Part shown: piece by piece, positions 1 to 5,328 of the stretch | How the letters are laid out: every line of letters starts with the position of its first letter | Numbering within the stretch: position 1 is the first letter of the stretch | The notes under the pieces: generated by a model | Databases searched by the model: none | What the model was told of the DNA's origin: nothing | What the model saw: only the letters and a program-made list of their open reading frames with translations | NCBI GenBank assembly: GCA_023443705.1 | Contig: JAEZTD010000060.1 | Location: forward strand, 1 to 6,983 | Source: Bacillota bacterium | GTDB taxonomy: Bacteria; Bacillota; Clostridia; Christensenellales; Aristaeellaceae | DNA length: 6,983 nt | Reading direction: 5' to 3' | Translations under genes and position numbers: made by a program

Positions 1-217
1 CCCCCTCCCTGGGCGTTATGGGTTTTCCCTTGAAAGCCAGGTATCCGCTCATCAGCATAAAAAGCGGTATCTGCACCGTGAAGACGATCCGCATAAGAAA
101 ACCGCCGTCGAGGCCGAGCTTTCCCAGAACATGCGTAATCACCACAAAGATTGCCGCAATCCCTTTTGCCGCGTCCAGCCCCACATTTCGGGCGCCCTGC
201 GTGCGCACTTCCATCAT
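1..217 (-). CDS. Acyltransferase-3 family membrane protein, N-terminal fragment
   Basis: This is the first 72 codons of a gene that runs off the left edge, starting at the ATG at 217 behind AGGAGA with an 8-nt spacer. A second ATG follows directly at 214. The start of the protein matches the acyltransferase-3 (OafA/YrhL-like) family. It has an R-x3-LDAAKGIA block (Asp15, Lys18), a first hydrophobic segment with FVVITHV carrying His29 where the family has its catalytic histidine, and a second hydrophobic segment ending PLFMLMSGY (residues 51-59), which resembles the family P-L-F-F-x-x-S-G-Y motif. Such proteins are integral membrane enzymes of about 330-400 residues that transfer acyl groups to cell-surface sugars or other exported molecules. 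The acceptor cannot be told from the fragment. The gene lies 171 bp downstream of the kinase gene on the same strand, with a possible promoter of its own, so membership of the upstream operon is uncertain. The family call is fairly sure; the function is not. Confidence 0.85.
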   Translation of the reverse strand, partial: MMEVRTQGARNVGLDAAKGIAAIFVVITHVLGKLGLDGGFLMRIVFTVQIPLFMLMSGYLAFKGKPITPREG

Positions 218-314
218 TCGTTCACTCTCCTGAGATTGATCCGGGAACGGTACGGCCTATATCAGCCGGAGTATCGATATTGCGCGCGCCCACAAACGAG
301 CGACCCACACATCC

Positions 315-326
315 ATAATATATTAT
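315..326. promoter_or_regulatory. AT-only perfect palindrome flanked by ATCCAT direct repeats
   Basis: ATAATATATTAT is a perfect 12-bp dyad. The sequence ATCCAT occurs at 311-316 and again at 325-330, overlapping both ends of the dyad. It sits on the candidate -10 region of the acyltransferase promoter, so part of the signal may simply be AT-rich promoter sequence. Confidence 0.3.
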
Positions 327-350
327 CCATGTAATTTTCCTGTTGCGCAA
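322..350 (-). promoter_or_regulatory. Possible promoter of the acyltransferase gene
   Basis: On the minus strand, TTGCGC (345-350) stands 17 nt before GATAAT (322-327). The -10 box matches the vegetative consensus at five of six positions and the -35 box at only three. The leader to the ATG at 217 would be about 100 nt. The -35 box lies inside the palindrome at 341-352 and the -10 box overlaps the palindrome at 315-326, so regulators could control it. This is an inference from sequence only. Confidence 0.4.
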
Positions 351-352
351 CA
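341..352. promoter_or_regulatory. Perfect 12-bp palindrome TGTTGCGCAACA, operator-like
   Basis: This is a perfect dyad in the spacer between the kinase and acyltransferase genes. It covers the candidate -35 box of the acyltransferase promoter, which would suit a repressor site. No regulator can be named from the sequence. Confidence 0.4.
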
Positions 353-388
353 TCCTTCTCCCGATCTTCCCGATGCCTGAACGCTTCG

Positions 389-1741
389 CTACCCTTCGTA
401 CCGTATCAGCGCCTGCGCGGCGGCGAGGGTGGGCGTCAGCCCCGCCGCGGCCATGCCGTAGAGCGCCGCGCCGAAGGCGGCCTCCTCGTCGTGGGCGGGT
501 ACCAAGAGCGGCATGCCAAAGGCCAGCTCAAACGCACGCCGAAGCGCCGGGTTTTTTCGGATGCCGTTGCCGGAGCCCACCAGCCTTTCCGGCATCTTCG
601 CCCCGGCGCGAAGCATCTCGCGGTAGATGTCGAAAAGCTCCGCCGCCATGCCCTGCAGCGTGCCGCCGATCAGCCGCCCGGCGTCGAAATTCTCCGTCGA
701 AAGGCCGGTGATCTCGCCCCGGAGTGCGGGGTTTTTCCGCGTGCCGGAGAACCGGGGCGACACGCGGGGGTTGTCCGGCAGCGCCAGCGCCGCGAGCCCC
801 GCCTCGTTCATGGCGGAATACAGCTTCTCGGCCTCGCAGCCCGAGAGGCGCGCGCAGGAGCGCAGGAATTTTTCAAGGATCGCGTAAGCCCGCCCGCCGC
901 AGAGGGAGGATCCCACGAGCAGGTACTGCCCGAGCAATAGCGGCCGCCGCTCGGCCTCGGCGAGCGCCCCCGTCGCGTCCGACATCATCGAAATCTGCCC
1001 GCCGGTGCCCATGTTGACGAGGGCGGTGCGCTCCATCTCCCGCACGGAGCCGATGAAGCTTGCCTGGTTGTCCCCCAGCGCAACGGACACGGCCGCCCCG
1101 CGGTACTCGCCCAGCGCGCGGACACCCGCTTCGACCTCCGGCAGGATCCCCCGGTCGATCCCGGCGTTCGCCACGGCCAGGTCGTCCCAATCGCGGGACG
1201 GCAGGTCAAAAAGCCCCATGCTGGCGGCGTTGGTCGCGTGGATGACGGGCTCCGCCCGGCTGCACAGGCGCATCGCTACGTAGTCCGCGATGGTGGCGAC
1301 CCGCGCCGCGCCCTTCGGCACGAGACCGTTCTGCGCGTTCCAGAAGTGGGTGGTCAGGCCGAACCCCGTGGCCATGGGGCAGCCGGTGCGTTTTGTCAGC
1401 TCGGAGGCGTAGGTGCCGCCACCAAAGGGCAGATCGCCCCGGCCGTCCTGCCAGGTGGCGAGGGGGCTGATCGCGCGTCCAGCCCCGTCCATGTACAGCA
1501 TGCCGTGCATCTGACCGTCGAGTCCGACGGCCCCGACCGGCGCGTGCCGCGCCATCAGGCCGTCGACCAGCGTCCGCGCCTTTTCAAAAATCGCCTCGGG
1601 GTCCTGAAGGCGCGCCCAACTCCGCTCGCTTGAGATGTCCGCACCGCTCTCCAGCGTGACGGCCTCCAGCACCCGGCCCTCCGGGTCCGCCACCACCGCC
1701 GACAGCGTGGTGGTGCCGATGTCGAGTCCGATCGCGTTCAT
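389..1741 (-). CDS. FGGY-family carbohydrate kinase, sedoheptulokinase-like
   Basis: This is a 450-residue cytoplasmic ATP-dependent sugar kinase. The N-terminal ATP-binding loop is GLDIGTTT (residues 4-11). Next come GLDGQMHGM (73-81) and TWQDGRG (96-102), which resemble the sedoheptulokinase branch, then TNAASMGLFDL (170-180). LGDNQASF (222-229) carries Asp224 at the expected catalytic-base position. A second phosphate-binding stretch, NMGTGGQIS, spans 243-251, and GSGNGIRKNP (389-398) with a PxHDEEAAFGAAL block closes the C-terminal domain. The ATG at 1741 is chosen because it has AGGAG five bases upstream and begins exactly at the conserved loop; the frame stays open to 1933, but that part reads through hairpin repeats. 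The gene lies 473 bp after the GRE gene on the same strand, with no clear promoter of its own, so it probably belongs to the GRE operon. Its substrate is likely a ketose, polyol or deoxyketose; xylulokinase-like activity is an alternative. Confidence 0.9.
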   Translation of the reverse strand: MNAIGLDIGTTTLSAVVADPEGRVLEAVTLESGADISSERSWARLQDPEAIFEKARTLVDGLMARHAPVGAVGLDGQMHGMLYMDGAGRAISPLATWQDGRGDLPFGGGTYASELTKRTGCPMATGFGLTTHFWNAQNGLVPKGAARVATIADYVAMRLCSRAEPVIHATNAASMGLFDLPSRDWDDLAVANAGIDRGILPEVEAGVRALGEYRGAAVSVALGDNQASFIGSVREMERTALVNMGTGGQISMMSDATGALAEAERRPLLLGQYLLVGSSLCGGRAYAILEKFLRSCARLSGCEAEKLYSAMNEAGLAALALPDNPRVSPRFSGTRKNPALRGEITGLSTENFDAGRLIGGTLQGMAAELFDIYREMLRAGAKMPERLVGSGNGIRKNPALRRAFELAFGMPLLVPAHDEEAAFGAALYGMAAAGLTPTLAAAQALIRYEG

Positions 1742-1757
1742 AACTTCTCCTGTCCGC

Positions 1758-1773
1758 GCCCCGTCAATGGGGC
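1758..1773 (-). promoter_or_regulatory. GCCCC/GGGGC hairpin just upstream of the kinase ribosome binding site
   Basis: A 5-bp stem with a 6-nt loop ends six bases before the AGGAG at 1747-1751. It could affect access to the kinase start, but it is short and may be incidental. Confidence 0.4.
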
Positions 1774-1799
1774 ATCTATCGAATGAACTTCTTCCACTC

Positions 1800-1812
1800 C
1801 CCGCGGAGCGGG
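1800..1812. repeat. Short hairpin CCCGC-GGA-GCGGG
   Basis: This is a perfect 5-bp GC stem with a 3-nt loop. TTTT follows on the plus strand, giving a weak terminator look in that direction, but no plus-strand gene precedes it. Confidence 0.55.
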
Positions 1813-1865
1813 TTTTCTGTGCCCAATCCCATATCGCAAAACGTCCCCTCCGCGCCTTCCCCCTC

Positions 1866-1896
1866 GCGCTGAAAAGCCGCAACGGGTTTTCAGCGC
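1866..1896. repeat. 31-nt hairpin 1, GCGCTGAAAA arms
   Basis: The arms GCGCTGAAAA (1866-1875) and TTTTCAGCGC (1887-1896) pair perfectly. Inside them, a G/G mismatch is followed by CCG pairing with CGG around a CAA loop. It has the same length and outer arms as the hairpins at 2082 and 2178. Confidence 0.9.
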
Positions 1897-1908
1897 CCAC
1901 TCCCAAGT

Positions 1909-1923
1909 CGGGAATCTTTCCCG
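1909..1923. repeat. Short hairpin CGGGAA-TCT-TTCCCG
   Basis: This is a perfect 6-bp stem with a 3-nt loop, just beside hairpin 1 and within the 74-bp-period repeat. Confidence 0.65.
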
Positions 1924-1945
1924 CAAACCCCATCTTCCTTCAAAT

Positions 1946-1974
1946 CGTTCCCGGCGGCGTGTACGCCGGGAACG
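1946..1974. repeat. 11-bp perfect inverted repeat, CGTTCCCGGCG arms
   Basis: CGTTCCCGGCG (1946-1956) pairs perfectly with CGCCGGGAACG (1964-1974) around a 7-nt loop. This is the most GC-rich stem in the region. No T-run follows in the transcribed (minus) direction, so it is not a standard intrinsic terminator. Confidence 0.85.
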
Positions 1975-2031
1975 CGTTTCCATAGCCAGTCCAAAGACTT
2001 GCGGAGGAAACATTTCCTTAAGTCAGCGAGC

Positions 2032-2059
2032 CGCCCGGAAATCCGAAGGATTTCAGGCG
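2032..2059. repeat. Hairpin in repeat unit A, GAAATCC/GGATTTC stem
   Basis: GAAATCC (2038-2044) and GGATTTC (2048-2054) form a perfect 7-bp stem with a GAA loop. It continues outward through CGCC/GGCG pairing with one mismatch and a bulge. The loop matches that of the 31-nt hairpins. Confidence 0.85.
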
Positions 2060-2081
2060 AGCGCAGAAGTCCCGTTCCCAC

Positions 2082-2112
2082 GCGCTGAAAGATCCGAAGG
2101 AGATTTCAGCGC
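2082..2112. repeat. 31-nt hairpin 2, GCGCTGAAA arms
   Basis: The nine-base arms GCGCTGAAA (2082-2090) and TTTCAGCGC (2104-2112) pair perfectly. Two opposed G/A mismatches follow, then TCC pairing with GGA around a GAA loop. It lies in repeat unit A. Confidence 0.9.
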
Positions 2113-2126
2113 AAACGTCAGCGAGC

Positions 2127-2154
2127 CGCCCGGAAATCCGAAGGATTTCAGGCG
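2127..2154. repeat. Hairpin in repeat unit B, GAAATCC/GGATTTC stem
   Basis: This is an exact copy, 95 bp away, of the hairpin at 2032-2059. The core stem is 2133-2139 with 2143-2149. Confidence 0.85.
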
Positions 2155-2177
2155 AGCGCAGAACCCCCGTTCCCTCA

Positions 2178-2208
2178 GCGCTGAAAGATGCGAAGCAGAT
2201 TTCAGCGC
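2178..2208. repeat. 31-nt hairpin 3, GCGCTGAAA arms
   Basis: The arms at 2178-2186 and 2200-2208 are identical to those of hairpin 2. After the same two G/A mismatches the inner stem is TGC pairing with GCA around GAA. Relative to hairpin 2 this is a C-to-G change balanced by a G-to-C change on the other side. In the minus-strand transcript it lies just after the GRE stop codon. Confidence 0.9.
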
Positions 2209-2214
2209 CCTGCG

Positions 2215-4590
2215 TCAGCAGGTTATCATACTGGACGCCGGGTCAAGCCGCCGGATGATGTCCTCCTGGACCGCGGGGGACAAATCGAGGAAATTGACAA
2301 AGGTTCCGTGGATGCGCATGATGTAGACGCCGGACGGCGCGTACTTCGCCGGGTTATTCAAGACCTTCCGGAGCATCTCGGGCGTGGTCACGTTGACGTA
2401 CAGGTAGAACGGCGAAACCCCTTTTGAAAGCGGGTTGAAGAACAGCGGCGCGATCACCCTGTCGCGAAACTCCAGCCCCTTGCCCCCGTGGCTTTCGGCG
2501 CGGAAGTACTTCGGATCGACGCCCAGGTGGGACGCGTACCCGCCCGAGAACTTCTCAAAGGGCAGCTTCATCGCCGACAGCGCGCGCAGCCCAAGCCCGC
2601 CCGCCGCGTCGCCCGCCAGCGGATCGACGCCGTAATTGAGCATTTCGCGGCTGCCGCGCCCGTCGGGCGTCGCGCCGACCCAGTAGCCGTACAGTAGGTG
2701 CGTGGACGGCGTCGAGAAGTCCGGCCGGAACGGATTGCCCAGGTAGTTTTTGAGCGACGCGACCATGTCCGACACGCGGGACGCGATCTCGCGGGCCTCG
2801 CCGTCGGGCTGAGCTTCGTTCTCGCCGTACTTGGGGCAGGCGCGCAGGAAAGCGCGCAGTTCCTCGTAGCCTTCGAAATTTGCGCGCAGCGCGGGCAGGA
2901 GCATTTCCGCGTCCTGCGGGCGCTCCGCGAGCAATCGGTCGATGGCGACGAAGGAGTCCGCCACCACCGCCAGGCCGTGGATCAGGCAGCCGCTGCCGTT
3001 GTAGCGGGTGCCCTGGTTAACCGGATCGCGCATGTCGTAGCCGGTCTCGATCCCGCCCATCATCGTACTCAAAAACGGCACCGGCAGGTGGGCGACCGCG
3101 CGGGACGCACCGTTGGCCGCGCGCTCCATCTCGGAGAGGAAGCCCCCGAGGTTTTTGTAGAACCGCTCGCGCAGCGAGCGAAGCGCGGCGAGGGGCGCCT
3201 CCGGCTCGACGAAACTCCCGATTTCGTCGCCGGTCACGAGAGAAACCCCGCCCGTCAGCGTCAGCTCCAGAATTTTCGCAAGGTTCAGCCAGGTGTTGGT
3301 GGTGTTGCCGTTGTCCCGGCCCATGATGAGGGGCTCCTGACAGCCGGCGATGGCGTAGTCCGCAAGGTCTTCTTCCCGGACGCCCGCGCGCCGCAGCACC
3401 TCAAACACGCTGTCGTCGTTAAAAAGAGACGGCGTGAGGCAGCCAGGGGTGAAGAAGAAGCGCCCCATCTCGCGGTACAGCTTCTCCGGTGTGCCTTTGT
3501 GCAGCTTGACCGACAGGATCGGCTGGGGCAGGTTCATCTCGTAGTAGGCGTCGAGGAGCGCGTAGCTCGTTTCGTTCGTCAGGTCGTTGCCCAAGGTGTC
3601 TCGCCCGCCGACGATCAGGTTCTGCGAGATCGCCCAGCTGCGGTCGCCGACGTTGAAGAAGACGAGCAGGTGCGAAAGATACGCCGCCGCCTCGTCCCGG
3701 GGGAGCCCCTCCGCCGCGCGGTAGGGCTCGAAGATGCGGTCGGCGTTGCCGACGGAGAAGGCGAAGGGGTTGGGCGCCTGCTCTGCGCACATCACCTGCC
3801 ACAGGATCATGAAGCTCTGGATGGCCTCATAAAGGTTCGACGCGCCGCCCTCGGGCACCTTGCGAAGCGCGTCCCGCATGCGGGTAAGCCGCGCCCGGTC
3901 GTCGCCCGTGGCCGCGTCCGCCATTTCATCGGCGAGCAACGCGTACCGCCCGGCCAGCATCACCGTGGCCTCCAGCGCCCGCTTCATCGCGCGGAAGCCC
4001 GATGCCTTCTCCGGGTCGCGCTCGGATTCGATCTTTTCCGAAAGGTCCCGGACCATCTCGCCCGCGCCCCGGGCGAGGAGGGGCCTTACGTCCGGGATGA
4101 CGTGCCCGGTCACCTGCTCCATGAAGAAGGCGACCTCGCCGGTCAGCCTTTCGACCGATTCATACGTCTCGGACAGCGCGCGCACGTAGGGCGCCATTTG
4201 GTCGTGCGCCTTGACCGCTTCGATTCGCTCGGCCGGAAATTCATCGTTTGGCTCAATGTCGCCGAAAACCGCCGTCGGGTCGCAGTACCCGGCGAAGGAC
4301 TCCACCTTGAAACTGGGGTTGATGAGCGCGTAGGACCGCGCGAATGCATCCCGCTGGGTGCCCGCGAACAGCGCGTGGGCGCTGATTGAAATGGGCAGAA
4401 CGGAAAGCGCGTCGTAGAGAAGGTTCGCCGCCTTTTCGCCCGGCGGCAGCGCCGCGTACTTTTCCTCGCTTCGGGCGCAGGTTTCCCGGATCAAAAACCA
4501 CCCGTCCAGCCGCTTTCGTGCGCGCTCCTCGCGAAACAGCGCCTTTGCCATGTCGATGACCGCGGACGGACTCAGCTTCACCATTTCCAT
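2215..4590 (-). CDS. Glycyl radical enzyme, PFL-like, dehydratase/lyase type, substrate unknown
   Basis: This is a 791-residue cytoplasmic enzyme of anaerobic metabolism. The PFL-like barrel carries the thiyl-radical loop GCQEP, with Cys417 and Glu419; the C-x-E pattern is typical of GRE eliminases (dehydratases, C-N, C-S and C-O lyases), where Glu acts as base. Other family blocks are GGRDTLGND (328-336), TNETSYALLDAY (338-349) and GATPDGR (639-645). The C-terminal glycyl loop is R759-I-H-G762-T-F-V-N-F. Gly762 is the expected radical site, 29 residues from the end as in the family. Threonine after the glycine and histidine before it depart from the usual R-V-S/A-G-Y/F. The ATG at 4590 is preceded by AGGAGG with a 7-nt spacer. 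The activase lies immediately upstream, confirming the GRE assignment. I cannot place it with choline, glycerol, hydroxyproline, isethionate or arylacetate enzymes. The ROK and kinase neighbours point to a sugar- or polyol-derived substrate. Confidence 0.93.
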   Translation of the reverse strand: MEMVKLSPSAVIDMAKALFREERARKRLDGWFLIRETCARSEEKYAALPPGEKAANLLYDALSVLPISISAHALFAGTQRDAFARSYALINPSFKVESFAGYCDPTAVFGDIEPNDEFPAERIEAVKAHDQMAPYVRALSETYESVERLTGEVAFFMEQVTGHVIPDVRPLLARGAGEMVRDLSEKIESERDPEKASGFRAMKRALEATVMLAGRYALLADEMADAATGDDRARLTRMRDALRKVPEGGASNLYEAIQSFMILWQVMCAEQAPNPFAFSVGNADRIFEPYRAAEGLPRDEAAAYLSHLLVFFNVGDRSWAISQNLIVGGRDTLGNDLTNETSYALLDAYYEMNLPQPILSVKLHKGTPEKLYREMGRFFFTPGCLTPSLFNDDSVFEVLRRAGVREEDLADYAIAGCQEPLIMGRDNGNTTNTWLNLAKILELTLTGGVSLVTGDEIGSFVEPEAPLAALRSLRERFYKNLGGFLSEMERAANGASRAVAHLPVPFLSTMMGGIETGYDMRDPVNQGTRYNGSGCLIHGLAVVADSFVAIDRLLAERPQDAEMLLPALRANFEGYEELRAFLRACPKYGENEAQPDGEAREIASRVSDMVASLKNYLGNPFRPDFSTPSTHLLYGYWVGATPDGRGSREMLNYGVDPLAGDAAGGLGLRALSAMKLPFEKFSGGYASHLGVDPKYFRAESHGGKGLEFRDRVIAPLFFNPLSKGVSPFYLYVNVTTPEMLRKVLNNPAKYAPSGVYIMRIHGTFVNFLDLSPAVQEDIIRRLDPASSMITC

Positions 4591-4596
4591 GCCTCT

Positions 4597-4605
4597 ACCT
4601 CCTCA
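4597..4605 (-). promoter_or_regulatory. Shine-Dalgarno of the GRE gene overlapping the activase stop
   Basis: The minus strand reads TGAGGAGGT: the activase stop codon TGA (4605-4603) shares its A with the AGGAGG that serves the GRE start at 4590. The match to the anti-SD is near-perfect and the spacing is good, so strong translation, probably coupled to ribosomes leaving the activase, is expected. Confidence 0.85.
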
Positions 4606-5328
4606 GGTTCTGACCACCTCGAGCCCTTCGGCAACGAGCATCTTTTCCAGTTCCTCAGCCCGCCCGGCGGGCAAAAACGCGTCCTCCATGCCATAGGAAA
4701 GCCCCAGCTTTTCCCATTTGCCCCGGCCGTACTCGTGGTAGCGCAGCACTTCGACGCGCGCGCGGCCTTTGAGGCGGGCGAGGTATTGGCAAAAGCCGTT
4801 AAGCGCCTCCGGATCGTCGTTCACGCCGTGGATCAGCGGGATGCGGACGGAAAGGTTCACCCCCGCGTCCGCCGCGCGCGCGAGGTTCTCCTTCACCCCG
4901 TCGATCGAAAGCCCGGTGTACTTTTGATGCGCCGCCCCGTCCGGGTGCTTGAAATCGGCGATCAAAAGGTCGGTCAGCTCAAAGAGAACAGGGAGCCTCG
5001 GGTGGGCGGCGTTCGTTTCAAGGGCGGTGTGGACGCCCTCCGCGCGCACCCTCCGAAAGAGCGCCGCCACCGCGTCCAGCTGGCAGGTCACCTCGCCGCC
5101 GGTCAGCGTCAGCCCGCCGCCGTCAAAGAACATCGGCTTTGCGGCGATCACCGCCAGCGCGATCTTTTCCACGTCCTCCCGGCGGTTTCCGGGCCGCCCC
5201 GCGGCCATGCCCTCCGGGTTCGAGCACCAGGGGCAGCGCATGTTGCAGCCCGCCAGATGGTACACCAGCCGGTTGCCCGGCCCATCCTGGTTGTAGTTGA
5301 AGCCCTTCTGAAAGTATTCGATGATCAT
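4603..5328 (-). CDS. Glycyl-radical enzyme activating enzyme (radical SAM, short PFL-AE type)
   Basis: This 241-residue radical SAM protein would abstract hydrogen from Gly762 of the GRE encoded next to it. The cluster motif C28-N-M-R-C32-P-W-C35 is the family's CxxxCxxC. TGGE at 76-79 is the SAM-binding GGE motif. A late RYHEYGRGKW stretch (196-205) resembles the Y-H-x-x-G-x-x-K-Y of PFL activases. Only five cysteines occur in total and no ferredoxin-like insert follows the cluster motif. It is thus close to PFL-activase in size and lacks the two extra iron-sulphur clusters common in GRE activases of about 300 residues. The start at 5328 is supported by the ATGA overlap with the ROK stop codon and by the family N-terminus MIIEYFQKGF; upstream frame extension to 5889 is a shadow of the ROK gene. 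The G-rich run at about 5335-5340 may act as the ribosome site. Confidence 0.95.
   Translation of the reverse strand: MIIEYFQKGFNYNQDGPGNRLVYHLAGCNMRCPWCSNPEGMAAGRPGNRREDVEKIALAVIAAKPMFFDGGGLTLTGGEVTCQLDAVAALFRRVRAEGVHTALETNAAHPRLPVLFELTDLLIADFKHPDGAAHQKYTGLSIDGVKENLARAADAGVNLSVRIPLIHGVNDDPEALNGFCQYLARLKGRARVEVLRYHEYGRGKWEKLGLSYGMEDAFLPAGRAEELEKMLVAEGLEVVRT

Larger units (their letters stand above)
1809..1924. repeat. Degenerate direct repeat with 74-bp period
   Basis: Bases 1809-1850 align without gaps to 1883-1924, with 31 of 42 identical by my manual count. The aligned core includes CGGGTTTTC, GCCCA and TCCCA. Each copy starts on the distal arm of a hairpin (1800-1812 and 1866-1896). It is separate from the 95/97-bp tandem repeat. 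Confidence 0.6.
2022..2116. repeat. Tandem repeat unit A (95 bp)
   Basis: The unit begins GTCAGCGAGCC. Its first 47 bases (2022-2068) are identical to 2117-2163 in unit B, and the remaining part is very similar. It carries two hairpins: a GAAATCC/GGATTTC stem with GAA loop at 2038-2054, and a 31-nt hairpin at 2082-2112. No transposase is present, and no target-site duplication was identified. Confidence 0.9.
2117..2213. repeat. Tandem repeat unit B (97 bp)
   Basis: This is the second copy, directly adjoining unit A and differing by a few substitutions and small length changes in its second half. It ends one base before the GTCAGCA at 2214-2220. That heptamer begins a would-be third unit and contains the GRE stop codon, so the repeat boundary coincides with the end of the GRE gene. 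Confidence 0.9.
1742..2214. other. Hairpin- and repeat-rich non-coding region between GRE and kinase genes
   Basis: This is 473 bp with no gene that I can support. It holds a tandem 95/97-bp repeat next to the GRE stop, a degenerate repeat with 74-bp period nearer the kinase, and at least eight perfect or near-perfect inverted repeats with short loops. None of the hairpins has a U-tract placed for an intrinsic terminator on the minus strand, so it is not an ordinary terminator. It could be an accumulated palindromic repeat element (REP- or MITE-like), an mRNA processing or stabilising segment, or both. Confidence 0.85.

Noticed and set aside
1800..1816. Plus-strand intrinsic terminator (GC hairpin followed by TTTT)
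   Set aside because: The stem is only 5 bp, the T-run is short, and no plus-strand gene lies upstream that could use it.
1742..1933. 64-codon N-terminal extension of the kinase
   Set aside because: It reads through the hairpin repeats. The conserved FGGY start and AGGAG site place the start at 1741.
2022..2213. CRISPR array
   Set aside because: There are only two adjoining units with near-identical content throughout, and no unique spacers of regular length or cas genes.
2698..4389. 563-codon plus-strand open frame opposite the GRE gene
   Set aside because: It is fully antisense to a clearly recognisable enzyme, rich in Arg, Ala, Val and His as expected from a GC-rich shadow frame, and shows no recognisable domain.
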